A stretch of DNA of 64,000 nt from Streptomyces sp. 130 (GCF_007096885.1 NZ_VJNO01000039.1:1-64000); one strand, 5' to 3'. Positions 1 to 8,019 are shown, counted from the first letter of the stretch. The notes: generated by a model not told the origin, from the sequence alone. Numbers and translations are program-made.

Positions 1-108
1 GGCGCGATCCCGACGGCCCTGGAACCGGTGAGCGTCACGGCGACGAAGGGCGGCACGGTCTGCGCCGTCTACCGGCCGGCGGGACGTCCGACGTACGACA
101 GCTTTTGA
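1..108 (+). CDS. C-terminal fragment of an unidentified protein
   Basis: The window opens inside a reading frame giving 35 residues and a TGA stop. The fragment includes LEPVSVTATKGGTVCAVYR and ends in PTYDSF. A Val/Thr-rich strand pattern suggests the last beta-strands of a beta-sandwich or secreted protein, but this is too little to name a family. No terminator is obvious in the roughly 130 bases that follow. Confidence 0.5.
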   Translation, partial: GAIPTALEPVSVTATKGGTVCAVYRPAGRPTYDSF

Positions 109-238
109 GGGCGCTCGCGGGCAGGAGTGCGGTGGCTCCGGCAGGGGGCCGGCTGTGAGATGCCGAGTGCCCTGCGCCGGTCGTGAACGGCTTGGCCGGG
201 GAGTGGTCAACGTGACCTCGCATCGAGCGGGTTGGCGG

Positions 239-889
239 TCAGTAGCCGACGGTGAAGCGCCGGCGGTGATGGCGGGGCTGCTCGATCTCGTCGAGGAGGG
301 CGACGGCGTAGTCCTCGACGGAGATGGTGCTGTTGCCGTCGTCGTCCGTGACGAGGTCGTCCAGGGCAGTCCGGTAGACGCCGGTGCGGTCGCCGGGGGA
401 GATGGTCGCCGCGGGGCTGAGGTTGGTCCAGTCGATGTCGGTGACGGTGCGGTAGTGGTCGAGGGCGTCGCCGTGGGCGTGCATGATCTGCAGGAGGAAG
501 TCGGGCAGGCCGGGGGCGTCCCAGACCTGCTTGCCGTCGGGAGTGCGCAAGGAGCCGGCGCCGCCGACGGTGATCAGGCGGGGGGCCCGGGCGCCGAGGG
601 TGCGCAGACCTTCGGTAAGGACCTCGGCGGCGGGCCGGATGGTGGCGAGGTGGCCGGGGCCGTCGCCGCCGCCGACGGCGCTGACAACGACGTCGTGGTC
701 CTTCGCGGCGGCGGTGACCGACCGCGGGTCGAGGACGTCGCCCGTGGTGACGGTCAGGTCGGCGTGCCGTCCGGTGATCTTCGCGGGGTCGCGGACGACG
801 GCGGTGACGCGGTGGTCTCGGCGCAGGGCCTCGCGCACGATGGCGGAGCCGATGGTGCCGTTGGCGCCGAAGACGGCGATGTTCGTCAT
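239..889 (-). CDS. NAD(P)-binding reductase, atypical SDR (NmrA/SDR_a5-like)
   Basis: The 216-residue protein begins with a Rossmann motif, VFGANGTIGSAIV, at residues 6-18, followed by a basic RDPAK segment typical of NADP-preferring atypical SDRs. A VVVSAVGGGDG stretch follows strand 4. The length matches small NAD(P)H-binding epimerase/flavin-reductase-like proteins of about 210-220 residues. ATG at 889 has a GAGGA ribosome site directly upstream. It lies 214 bases downstream of, and on the same strand as, the quinone oxidoreductase, so one transcript from the HxlR-controlled promoter is plausible. The substrate is unknown; the pairing suggests quinone or aldehyde detoxification. Confidence 0.85.
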   Translation of the reverse strand: MTNIAVFGANGTIGSAIVREALRRDHRVTAVVRDPAKITGRHADLTVTTGDVLDPRSVTAAAKDHDVVVSAVGGGDGPGHLATIRPAAEVLTEGLRTLGARAPRLITVGGAGSLRTPDGKQVWDAPGLPDFLLQIMHAHGDALDHYRTVTDIDWTNLSPAATISPGDRTGVYRTALDDLVTDDDGNSTISVEDYAVALLDEIEQPRHHRRRFTVGY

Positions 890-1103
890 GGGATGTCCTC
901 AGTGGTTCGTGGGGTCGCCGTGCGGTGGGTCGGGTGAGGAGAGCGAAGTGCTCGTCGAGGGTGCCGGTGAGCTTGGCGGCGCTGCCGGCCCGGCCGTCCA
1001 GGCGGTCGGCGTGGGTGGGGGCGTGCGGGAGCCGGGCGGGGTGGGCTCCTCGGAGGCACCTGCGCACGGTGCCGCCGGGGGCCGTCGTCAGCGGGCGAGC
1101 GGT

Positions 1104-2003
1104 TCACGGCACGAGGACGATGCGTCCGGGCAGGCCGCCCTGGGCGAGGCGTGCGTGGGCCTCGGCCGCGGCGGTCAGGGGGTAGGTCTGGGCGACGCGG
1201 GCGAAGAGCACGCCCTGGTCGGCCAGGCGGGCCAGGTCGGTGAGGAGGCCGGCGTCGGACTGGACGCTGACGGCTTCGACGCGGATGCCGCGCTCGGAGG
1301 TAGGTTCGCTGCCGGGCCACAGGCCGGCGTAGGCTCCGCCGTCGCGGACGGCGGCGAGCGCGGCGGCGCCCAGATTCGCGGTATCCAGGACGCCGTCGAA
1401 GGATGCCGGCTCGAAGGTCTCACTGCGGGCCAGGAAGTGATCGGCGCCGCGGGCTCGGACGAAGTCCTCGAAGGCCGCGTCTCCGGTGCCCGTGACCTTC
1501 AGGCCCCGCTGGTGGGCCAGTTCCACGGCGTGGGCGCCCACTCCGCCGTTCGCGCCGACGACCAGCAGGCTCTGTCCCGGGGCCAGGTCGAGCAGGTCGA
1601 GCACTTGGGAGCCGGTCGTGGCGTTCAGCGGCAGCGTGGCGGCATGGACGTCGTCGAGGGAGGCGGGGGACGGAGCGAGGATGCCGGCGTCCACGACGAT
1701 GTAGTCCGCGTGCGTGCCCAGCGGCTTGTGGTGCCCGGTCACCACCGCGAAGACGCGCTCGCCCGCCTTCCAGCCGGCCTCGGGGCCGACGGCATCGACC
1801 ACACCGGCCACGTCGAAGCCGAGCCCGACGGGGCCCCGGCCGCCGAAGACACCGGAGCGCATGGCGACGTCCACCGGGTTGACCGCGGCAGCCTTCACCT
1901 TGACACGTACCTGCCCCTCGCCCGGTTCGGGGACCGGGTGCTCGGTGATCTCGACGGCCTCGGGGCCCCCGAAGCGGGAAACGGTCGCGGCGCGCATGGC
2001 CAT
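1104..2003 (-). CDS. NADP-dependent quinone oxidoreductase-like (zinc-free MDR family)
   Basis: A 299-residue medium-chain dehydrogenase/reductase. It has an N-terminal GroES-like domain (VNPVDVAMRSGVFGG, GLGFDVAGVVDAVG) and a cofactor domain with VVGANGGVGAHAVELA. No structural or catalytic zinc ligands are seen, as in the QOR/crotonase-reductase branch, which reduces quinones or enones with NADPH. The start is ATG 2003, preceded at the right distance by GGAGGAAG; a longer upstream reading frame is out of family and lacks a ribosome site. It diverges from an HxlR regulator across an inverted-repeat operator, an arrangement known for stress-induced quinone reductases in Gram-positive bacteria. 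Confidence 0.88.
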   Translation of the reverse strand: MAMRAATVSRFGGPEAVEITEHPVPEPGEGQVRVKVKAAAVNPVDVAMRSGVFGGRGPVGLGFDVAGVVDAVGPEAGWKAGERVFAVVTGHHKPLGTHADYIVVDAGILAPSPASLDDVHAATLPLNATTGSQVLDLLDLAPGQSLLVVGANGGVGAHAVELAHQRGLKVTGTGDAAFEDFVRARGADHFLARSETFEPASFDGVLDTANLGAAALAAVRDGGAYAGLWPGSEPTSERGIRVEAVSVQSDAGLLTDLARLADQGVLFARVAQTYPLTAAAEAHARLAQGGLPGRIVLVP

Positions 2004-2111
2004 GCTCTTCCTCCAGAAGCGGGCGGGTGCCGCCCGAGCGTTGAGTAGGGGTGACGTCCTGTCGCGGGCGCCGGTGCTGCCCATGCGGGGTTCACGCCGG
2101 GCTGATGTCCC

Positions 2112-2153
2112 ACTACGCACCGGTGGAGTCGTTACGTACGTTTGGTGCGTAAC
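2112..2153. promoter_or_regulatory. Operator candidate for the HxlR regulator
   Basis: GTTACGTAC (2131-2139) and GTGCGTAAC (2145-2153) form an inverted repeat with 9-bp arms (8/9 matching) around 5 bp. A third half-site, ACTACGCAC, lies 19 bp upstream at 2112-2120 in direct orientation. The cluster sits between the divergent oxidoreductase (start 2003) and hxlR (start 2226), where winged-helix DUF24/HxlR dimers usually bind. Binding by this regulator is inferred. Confidence 0.6.
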
Positions 2154-2225
2154 CCCATGCTGCGTCAGCATGGACAGGTCCACAAAAGGCACACGCGTGT
2201 GCGGAACCGGAAAGGCAGGTGCGTC

Positions 2226-2639
2226 ATGCGGGCCGACGCGAAGGACGAGCGAGCCGCCGTGCTGTCGGGGCCGTGCGCCCGCTGGCCTGCCGAGCAGGGC
2301 GAGACGATCCGGCAGATCGTGGACCGGGCCGGCGACAAGTGGACCGTGCTCGTGATCGGCACCCTGGAGCACGGTCCCCTGCGCTACACCGACCTGCAGA
2401 ACGCCGTCACCGGCATCTCCCAGCGCATGCTCACCCACACCCTGCGCCAGCTCCAGCGCGACGGCCTGGTCACCCGCACCGCCTATCCCGAGGTGCCCCC
2501 GCGCGTCGAATACGCCCTGACCGACCTGGGCACCACCCTCCTCGACGCCGTCACCGCACTCGTCGACTGGGCGGGCACCCACCACGACGAGATCCAGGAC
2601 AACCGCGCCCGCTACGACAGCGAGGCCACCGCCGGCTGA
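2226..2639 (+). CDS. HxlR/DUF24-family transcriptional regulator
   Basis: A 137-residue winged-helix regulator. Family hallmarks are an early Cys (SGPCARW, about residue 17), the GDKWTVLVIGTL helix, RYTDLQNAVTGISQRMLTHTLRQL as the recognition region, and a PPRVEYALTDLG wing. In YodB/QorR-type members the early Cys senses quinones or electrophiles; that this one does so is inference from the divergent quinone oxidoreductase. ATG 2226 is preferred over an upstream TTG at 2142 because 2142 lies inside the operator and its extension is basic and unlike the family. Likely represses itself and the divergent gene. Confidence 0.88.
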   Translation: MRADAKDERAAVLSGPCARWPAEQGETIRQIVDRAGDKWTVLVIGTLEHGPLRYTDLQNAVTGISQRMLTHTLRQLQRDGLVTRTAYPEVPPRVEYALTDLGTTLLDAVTALVDWAGTHHDEIQDNRARYDSEATAG

Positions 2640-2765
2640 ACGGCAGAAACGGTCGCGATCACGCGGGCCGCGCTCGAAGAAACCGGCCCTCGCCTGCCGC
2701 ACCAGCAACTGGGAAATGCAAGATCGAACGACACCCGGCGGGGTCCGGAGTCCCTGCTCGTTCCT

Positions 2766-3215
2766 TCATCGTCCAGCTAGACCCCGGACGTCACTGCAAC
2801 GACGAACGGGAACGGACACCGGAGGCCACCTCCGGCTTCCCGGGGCACGCAGTTCGCACCACACCGTCTTCCGGTACGGGGCCTGCTCCACGCCCCATCG
2901 CAGGGCGAGCGCGTCCAGCAGTTGGAGGCCCCGGCCCGACGTGGCCTCCGGGCCGGTCTCCTGGAGGACCGGCCACACCGCCGCCGCGGGGTCGCTCACG
3001 GCCACCCGTACGCGCCCCGAGGATGTCGCGCTCACCCGCAACGAGACCGGCGTGCGCTCGCCCACGTGAGTGATCACGTTCGCCAGCAACTCGCTGACGC
3101 ACAGCAGGAGGTCGCTCGCGTCCTCGCCGTCGAACCGCTCCCGCAGCATCTGCCGCACCTCGGGAACGGCCTGCGGGACCGCCAGGAACTCCCATGTCAG
3201 TGGCAGCCCGTTCAT
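2766..3215 (-). CDS. ATP-binding protein, anti-sigma-like HATPase (SpoIIAB/RsbW type)
   Basis: This 149-residue protein has the histidine-kinase-like ATPase fold of Streptomyces anti-sigma-type proteins. The N-box is LLLCVSELLANVITHVG, where Glu and Asn bind Mg-ATP, and the G2 box is TSGRGLQLLDALALRWG. The G1 region reads SDPAAAVW rather than DxGxG, which is common in this subfamily. Its start overlaps the stop of the upstream 68-residue gene by ATGA. Such proteins regularly accompany WhiJ-like HTH and DUF397 genes in cassettes related to abaA/whiJ. A direct sigma-factor target cannot be seen. Confidence 0.85.
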   Translation of the reverse strand: MNGLPLTWEFLAVPQAVPEVRQMLRERFDGEDASDLLLCVSELLANVITHVGERTPVSLRVSATSSGRVRVAVSDPAAAVWPVLQETGPEATSGRGLQLLDALALRWGVEQAPYRKTVWCELRAPGSRRWPPVSVPVRRCSDVRGLAGR

Positions 3216-3418
3216 CCCCCGGCCGCCCGCCGCAGCACCTCGGCCAGCTGACGCGCCGTCTCCGCGTTGCAGTTACCCAGCGCGACGAGCGGCTGCCGGC
3301 CCGTCCACGCGAGCGTCAGCGGGTCAACTCCCAATGACGGCAGCGTGATGCCGTTGGCCTTGAGCGCCGCGCGCAATGCGTCGATCTCCGGGCCGATGTC
3401 GTACGGGGCGTGGTCCAT
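3212..3418 (-). CDS. Small conserved protein of the WhiJ-type cassette
   Basis: A 68-residue hydrophilic protein beginning MDHAPYDIGPEIDALRAAL and containing TGRQPLVALGNCNAETARQL. It has no membrane segment. Start ATG 3418 has AAAGGTGG about 11 bases upstream, and its stop overlaps the ATP-binding gene, so the two are translationally coupled. Small partners of this kind are usual beside the anti-sigma-like ATPase in Streptomyces WhiJ loci, but no biochemical role is known to me. Confidence 0.7.
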   Translation of the reverse strand: MDHAPYDIGPEIDALRAALKANGITLPSLGVDPLTLAWTGRQPLVALGNCNAETARQLAEVLRRAAGG

Positions 3419-3534
3419 GAGGGCCGTCCACCTTTCGGTTGCGTGCTGTGACGAACACCTCACACGCTGCCGCACGGACCTCTACCGTGGAAGCCGATTC
3501 CGCTCCACAGAGCGAGGCGTGAAAGGCGGTCGGG

Positions 3535-4404
3535 GTGGCCAAGGACATCGACGGTTCGGCGGGGGTCCCGCAGTTCTACGGAAAGGAGCTGCGCTACCAC
3601 CGGGAGGAGGCGGGCCTGACCCTGGAACAGCTGGTGGAGGGCAGCTACTACGGAATCGCCCTGCTCAGCGCGATCGAGCACGGTGGCCGCAGCATGCCGC
3701 CGGACCTCGCGGCGCATGTGGACCGCAAGCTGGGCACGGACTTCTTCGTCCGGCGTTGTAAAGACGTGCAGGAGGCTCGACGCAGGGGCCACGCGGAGTA
3801 CTTCGCGCGTGTGCTGGAGGCGGAGAGGCAGGCGCTGACGATCGAGCAGTGGTCACCCGGCATCATTCCCGGGCTGCTCCAAACCGAGGCCTACGCCCGC
3901 GCCGTGATCGGGTCCGAGAGGTTCCAAGAACTCCCGGAGGAGACGGACGCGAAGGTCAGCGCGCGGCTGGCACGGGCCCAGCTTTTCGAGGACGACCACA
4001 AGGTCCCTGAGTACTGGGTGATCCTTCCAGAAGCCCTTCTGTGGGCCCCCGTCCTCCCGCCGGAACAGATGGCCGAACAGCTCGACCACATCGCCGCTCT
4101 CATCAGGCGCGGCCGGATCTTTGTACAGATCATCCCGTGGAAATCCGGAGCGCATCCCCTCATGCAGTGCGGCATCATGGTGCTGGACTTCGCGGACGCT
4201 CCACCGCTCGTGTACATGGAGGGCCAGCACCACGGCCAGACCGTCGACGATCCGGGCCTCGTGAAGCAGTACCGGAGATCGTACGATCTCCTGAGGGCCG
4301 CCGCCGAGCCGCTGGGGGCGTCCCTGGCCATGATCGAGGCTGCGGCAGAGGAATACCGAAATGGTGCTCAACCAGCACGACTTGACCGCCGCGACCTGGC
4401 GTAA
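3535..4404 (+). CDS. WhiJ-like XRE regulator with DUF5753
   Basis: A 289-residue DNA-binding protein. It has an N-terminal XRE helix-turn-helix (residues about 12-65, YHREEAGLTLEQLVEGS then ALLSAIEHG) and a C-terminal DUF5753 region from about residue 95 (LTIEQWSPGIIPGLLQTEAYARAVI). This is the 'Scr1-family TA-like' or WhiJ-paralogue architecture, numerous in streptomycetes and linked to developmental control. GTG 3535 follows AAAGGCGG. Its 3' end overlaps the DUF397 gene by 44 bases, so the pair is co-translated, and it diverges from the ATPase pair. WhiJ members are thought to be repressors relieved by their DUF397 partner. Confidence 0.9.
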   Translation: MAKDIDGSAGVPQFYGKELRYHREEAGLTLEQLVEGSYYGIALLSAIEHGGRSMPPDLAAHVDRKLGTDFFVRRCKDVQEARRRGHAEYFARVLEAERQALTIEQWSPGIIPGLLQTEAYARAVIGSERFQELPEETDAKVSARLARAQLFEDDHKVPEYWVILPEALLWAPVLPPEQMAEQLDHIAALIRRGRIFVQIIPWKSGAHPLMQCGIMVLDFADAPPLVYMEGQHHGQTVDDPGLVKQYRRSYDLLRAAAEPLGASLAMIEAAAEEYRNGAQPARLDRRDLA

Positions 4405-4633
4405 GAGCAGCTACAGCAACGCCAGCGGCGGGGACTGCCTCGAAGTGGCCGAGGGGTACGCCCTGTGGCGTAAGAGCAGCTACAGCAACACCAGCGGCGG
4501 GGACTGCCTCGAAGTCGCCGACGGCCACCCCGGGCTCGTCCCCGTCCGCGACTCCAAGCGCCCCGACGGGCCCGCTCTCGTCGTCAACGCCGCCGCCTGG
4601 GCGCCGTTCATCGCATCCGTCAAGGCCGTCTGA
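4361..4633 (+). CDS. DUF397 protein with an internally duplicated core motif
   Basis: A 90-residue acidic-to-neutral protein of the DUF397 family, the usual small partner of WhiJ-like regulators. The signature WRKSSYSNxSGGDCLEVA occurs twice in tandem (residues about 13-30 and 36-53). Ordinary members carry it once and run about 60-70 residues. The C-terminal part (VPVRDSKRPDGPALVV, then AAWAPFIASVK) is standard. The start lies inside the regulator gene, and a strong terminator hairpin follows. The duplication is a clean 69-bp in-frame tandem event, so the protein may still fold as one domain with an extra hairpin. Confidence 0.88.
   Translation: MVLNQHDLTAATWRKSSYSNASGGDCLEVAEGYALWRKSSYSNTSGGDCLEVADGHPGLVPVRDSKRPDGPALVVNAAAWAPFIASVKAV
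4397..4534 (+). repeat. 69-bp in-frame tandem duplication inside the DUF397 gene
   Basis: Copies start at 4397 and 4466 (period 69 bp, 23 codons). The first 56 bases of each are almost identical, with a few differences, which suggests a recent event. Confidence 0.9.
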
Positions 4634-4654
4634 GGCGGAGCACGTACGTACGCG

Positions 4655-4691
4655 AAGGGGCGCGTCCCGGAGAGATCCGGGCGCGCCCCTT
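4655..4691 (+). terminator. Rho-independent-type terminator after the DUF397 gene
   Basis: A GC-rich stem of about 15 bp: AAGGGGCGCGTCCCGG at 4655-4670 pairs with 4677-4691 around AGAGAT, with one bulge. It lies 20 bases after the stop. Confidence 0.8.
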
Positions 4692-4919
4692 CTGCGTGGA
4701 GCCGCACCGCGATCGCGAACCGCTCGCCCAACTCCTGCCCGTACCCGGCGTGTTCGCCTTTCTTTATCAGGTCATGCGGCGATTGGATGGGGATTGATCC
4801 GCCGCGCCCCTCCTCATGCGCCCCGATTGCCGCGCGAGGGGCGGCGTGCGCCGTGGGTCGCCCCCTTCGTCCCTGAGCGTTGCTCGGGGCTCGATCGCAC
4901 ATGCTAGGAGCACGACCGA

Positions 4920-5906
4920 ATGCCAGAGCTGCCCAAGCGGAACGTCAACAGGCCCGTCGGCTCACGGCCCGCCGAGCCACTGCGGAGCAACGACGCGTCG
5001 CAGCTCGATTCCGCCCGTGCCGCCCTGGCTCGGGCGATAGCGGCACAGCGGGCCGAGGAAGCCGGGAACGCGGAGAGTGCCGGGGACGCCGGGGACGCCG
5101 AGGCCTCGGCCCAGGGCATATCGCCGGCCACTCCCCCGCGCCGCCGGGCGTTCCCGCGTAGGGCGCGCGTCCTGGCGGCGGTCGTCGGTGTGGTGGCCGT
5201 TGCTGTCGTCGCGGGCGTGGCCCTCACGGCCGGCGGGGGCGCCGAGGGCTCCGGCAGCCGGGCCGACGCGCCGGCCGAAGGGCCCGTACGGGCCGGAGGC
5301 GGGGCCGAGGGGGACGAGCACCGGTCGCCGCAGCCCGAAGGCACGAGCGCGGACCCGACCCCGTCCGGCTCCGTCACCCCGTCCGCCACCGCCTCCCCCT
5401 CGCCGGGCGAGAAGCAGCAGCGCAGGCCCGGTGCGGGCAGGAGCACCGCGTCGGAGGCGGGGTCCGGCCCGTCGTCGGACGCGGACGGCTCCGGTACGGA
5501 CAGCGCCGCCGAGCCGGGTGGCGGCAAGGACGGTGACTCGGCCGAGGTGCGCACGTTTCCGCTGGCCGTCGAGGCGTCGGGCAAGTGCCTGACCGGTGCG
5601 GGGTCGGGGGCGCAGCTCGTGGCGTCCCCCTGCGACGGCTCGTCCGGCCAGTCCTGGAGTGCGGGGGCGGACGGCAGTCTGCGGCAGGGGGGACTCTGCG
5701 CGGCCGTCACCGGGACCGAGGAGCGCACTCCGGTCGTCCTGGCCCACTGCGACCGGTCCTCCGCGCAGCGCATCGGCCTTTCCGGCAAGGAGCTGGTGTC
5801 CGCGTCCACCGGCAAGTGCCTGGACCTCTTCGGAGGCGCGAGCGGTTCCCAGATCGTGCTCTGGGAATGCAACGGCCGTGACAACCAGCGCTGGCACGCC
5901 GCCTGA
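4920..5906 (+). CDS. Single-pass membrane protein with extracellular ricin-type lectin domain
   Basis: A 328-residue protein. Residues 1-78 are hydrophilic and Ala/Glu-rich (cytoplasmic), a basic stretch precedes one membrane segment (VLAAVVGVVAVAVVAGVAL, about 83-103), then comes a Ser/Gly/Pro-rich linker to about residue 210. The C-terminal 120 residues form a beta-trefoil with GKCLTGAG, QSWSAG, GKCLDLFGGASGS and NQRWHAA; QxW repeats and paired cysteines are typical of ricin-type carbohydrate binding. Probably binds cell-wall or external polysaccharide; no catalytic domain is attached. ATG 4920 has AGGAG upstream. It converges on the DUF4157 toxin-like gene with only 26 bases between stops. 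Confidence 0.85.
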   Translation: MPELPKRNVNRPVGSRPAEPLRSNDASQLDSARAALARAIAAQRAEEAGNAESAGDAGDAEASAQGISPATPPRRRAFPRRARVLAAVVGVVAVAVVAGVALTAGGGAEGSGSRADAPAEGPVRAGGGAEGDEHRSPQPEGTSADPTPSGSVTPSATASPSPGEKQQRRPGAGRSTASEAGSGPSSDADGSGTDSAAEPGGGKDGDSAEVRTFPLAVEASGKCLTGAGSGAQLVASPCDGSSGQSWSAGADGSLRQGGLCAAVTGTEERTPVVLAHCDRSSAQRIGLSGKELVSASTGKCLDLFGGASGSQIVLWECNGRDNQRWHAA

Positions 5907-5932
5907 CCGCCGCGTGAGCAGTGCCGAAGCCC

Positions 5933-7552
5933 TTACCCGGTCATCTCGACGTCGGACTCTTCGGACTTTTCGGAGTCGGAGCCGTACTGCTGGCTCCCGT
6001 CCGGGCCGGTGCGGCGCACAGTCGCCGGCCCGCCGTACTTCTGGATCAGCTCGTCGAGCTCCTGCTCGTCCTTGACCCCCGCCGCGTTGGCGATCTTGGT
6101 GAGTCCGGCGTTCGCGGTCGCCCAGTAACCGCCGGGCTTCGTCTGGAAGCTCAGCTGGGGAAGCTTCTTCTCCTTCGCGATCGACAAGGAGAGGAAGCAC
6201 GAGGTGCACGGCCTCTTCTTGCCGGCGATGATCGCCGCACCGGTCGAGCCGGACTGGAGCAGGGCCAGCACCAGCTTCTGCTCCGCGTGGAGCTCTTCGA
6301 AGCCGGAACGGATGAAGACGATCTTCCCATCCATCTGCCCGGCCCCGATCGTCGCCGCGGCCTCCGCCGCCGTCTGATCCTCCAGTACGCCGTCCTCCAC
6401 GGCCATGGCAGCGGCCATGAAGGCGTTGACCGCACCGTCCCGGCCGTTCCCCTCACCGATGTTGGTCATGTAGTCCGCCGACCTCTGGGCTCTTGCGTCG
6501 CCTCCTGTCCCGTGCGAGTCCCGCATGACATCGGCGAGGGTTCTCGCCTTGAGGGTCTTGAGGATCATGGCAGATGTGTTGTTGTCGTTGCAGGCGACAA
6601 GAATCCCGCCGCCGACCCACGCGACTTGGGTCTCCTGGTTCCCGTCGTCCTCGATGTAGGCCCTTCCGCTGTTGAAGAACTGCCGCGCGACGTGGCGCAG
6701 TGCCTGCTCATCGGTGTCCATGCGGCGCTTGGGGCTGTTCTCGACGGTGTCGGGCCATTTCCCGCCGGCGTAGGGCATCTGCGTCCAGTCCGACGTCATC
6801 TTGTTCATGGCCCGCTTCGTCGCCGCGGCCGGCACTTCCTTCGTCTTGACTCGTTGCAGGTGGGGCCTGCCGTGCACCGGGGACGCGCCCGGCGCGGACG
6901 TCGTCGGCCCGCTTGCGGGGGCGTGGGCCGGAGGCGTCCCGGCGAGGGCGCGCCTCGCGTTGGCCTCCGCCTCGCGCTCGAAGCGGTCCGCCGGGTCGGA
7001 GACCTTGAGCCCGCGGCCGTTGTCGGTGCCGGCGACGGGGCCCCGGCGTTGCTGGATGACGTGGGTCAACTCGTGGGCGAGGGTGTGCCTGTCGGCGCCG
7101 CCGGCCCCGATGACGACATGGTTGCCGGACGTGTAGGCGCGGGCACCGACCTCGGCCGCCGAGGCCGCCGCCGCGGCGCCGTCGTGGATGCGCACGTCCG
7201 AGAAGTCCGCGCCCAGCCGGGCCTCCATGTCGGTGCGGGTGGCGTCGTCCATGGCCCTGCCGGGGGCGCGGAGCACCTGGTGAACGGTGGACCGCTGCAC
7301 GGGCACCGCAGCCGTGGCTTCGGCCTGCCCGGCGTCCTGGTGGCCGCAGCCGGGACCGTGCTGGTGTCGCTCGGGCAGCGGCTGGGCCCAGGGGTGGCCG
7401 GCCTCTCGGAGCATCTGGACGACGGCGGCGTTCCCGGTCGTGGCCTGCAGGACCCCGAGTCCCTCGTGCTGCGCCTGCGGCGCGCCCACCTGCTTCGCGG
7501 CCGGTGCCTGGCGGAGGCCGGTGGACTTCTTCAGGTTCTCGTGATCACTCAA
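5933..7552 (-). CDS. DUF4157 (eCIS core domain) protein with C-terminal deaminase-like toxin domain
   Basis: A 539-residue modular protein. Residues 105-175 form a DUF4157 domain (ARLGADFSDVRIHDG, ARAYTSGNHVVIG) with the zincin-like HELTH at 160-164. DUF4157 marks cargo of extracellular contractile injection systems and related polymorphic toxins. After a Pro/Ala-rich linker, residues 330-490 carry HAEQ (422-425) and PCTSC (448-452), the two zinc-binding signatures of the cytidine-deaminase fold used by bacterial deaminase toxins. The tail is acidic (SEESDVEM). The start is TTG 7552 with GGAG about 9 bases upstream. No signal peptide is seen, which fits loading into an injection system rather than Sec export. 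No immunity gene or eCIS structural gene adjoins it. Confidence 0.8.
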   Translation of the reverse strand: MSDHENLKKSTGLRQAPAAKQVGAPQAQHEGLGVLQATTGNAAVVQMLREAGHPWAQPLPERHQHGPGCGHQDAGQAEATAAVPVQRSTVHQVLRAPGRAMDDATRTDMEARLGADFSDVRIHDGAAAAASAAEVGARAYTSGNHVVIGAGGADRHTLAHELTHVIQQRRGPVAGTDNGRGLKVSDPADRFEREAEANARRALAGTPPAHAPASGPTTSAPGASPVHGRPHLQRVKTKEVPAAATKRAMNKMTSDWTQMPYAGGKWPDTVENSPKRRMDTDEQALRHVARQFFNSGRAYIEDDGNQETQVAWVGGGILVACNDNNTSAMILKTLKARTLADVMRDSHGTGGDARAQRSADYMTNIGEGNGRDGAVNAFMAAAMAVEDGVLEDQTAAEAAATIGAGQMDGKIVFIRSGFEELHAEQKLVLALLQSGSTGAAIIAGKKRPCTSCFLSLSIAKEKKLPQLSFQTKPGGYWATANAGLTKIANAAGVKDEQELDELIQKYGGPATVRRTGPDGSQQYGSDSEKSEESDVEMTG

Positions 7553-7768
7553 GGCCCGCTCCGCAGCAACTGAGAATGGCGACTCTCCCTGGATACACGG
7601 CCGGCGGAGCCGGATTCCAGGCCCACGAGGGCAAAGCGGGGTGACCCGGGAGGGGTTCGGAGGGTGCCGTCCGCCTCCGGCCGAGGCAGAAGCGAGGACG
7701 GCCGTCGGGGCCCGCGGGCGGCCCCGGGGCAGCAGCAGGGGCGCGCCGGGCGGCCCCCGGGCAGCAGA

Positions 7769-7802
7769 AGGGGCGCGCCCGGAGGAATCCGGGCGCGCCC
7801 CT
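7769..7802 (-). terminator. Terminator hairpin downstream of the CsbD-like gene
   Basis: A perfect 14-bp inverted repeat (AGGGGCGCGCCCGG at 7769-7782; 7789-7802) with a 6-base loop. It lies 20 bases beyond the stop of the leftward small gene. The stem resembles the hairpin at 4655-4691. Confidence 0.85.
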
Positions 7803-7821
7803 CGGCGTCACCGCGCGACCG

Positions 7822-8019
7822 TTACCGGTCGAAGCGCTCGCCCGCCTCGTCCTGGGCGCGCTGGGCGGCGCCCTTCGCGCGGTCGCGGCCCTGCTGGGTC
7901 GCGTCCTTCGCGCGGTCGCGGCCCTGGCCCTGACGCTGGCCCTGGCGGTCCTGCGCCTGGTCCTGCGTCTGGCCGGCGAGGTCCTTGGCCTTGTCCTTGA
8001 ACTGGTCGGCGATGCCCAT
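7822..8019 (-). CDS. CsbD-like hydrophilic stress protein
   Basis: A 65-residue highly hydrophilic protein, MGIADQFKDKAKDLAGQ followed by DQAQDRQGQ and repeated GRDRAK. It is rich in Asp, Lys, Arg, Gln and Ala and predicted to be disordered or amphipathic helical like CsbD/LEA proteins. Streptomycetes carry several such genes that are abundant under general stress. ATG 8019 is chosen because AGGAG is 8 bases upstream; a GTG at 8028 abuts the ribosome site. Monocistronic, with its own terminator. The stress role is inferred from composition. Confidence 0.75.
   Translation of the reverse strand: MGIADQFKDKAKDLAGQTQDQAQDRQGQRQGQGRDRAKDATQQGRDRAKGAAQRAQDEAGERFDR

Noticed and set aside
207..3073. 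Many long overlapping reading frames on the opposite strand of real genes
   Set aside because: They are out of frame with genes that have clear domains, are Arg/Pro/Ala-rich, lack ribosome sites, and come from the extreme third-position GC of the true genes.
5933..7552. Calling the DUF4157 protein an active metalloprotease
   Set aside because: HELTH is present, but no third zinc ligand is evident and DUF4157 domains in effector proteins are not shown to be peptidases here.
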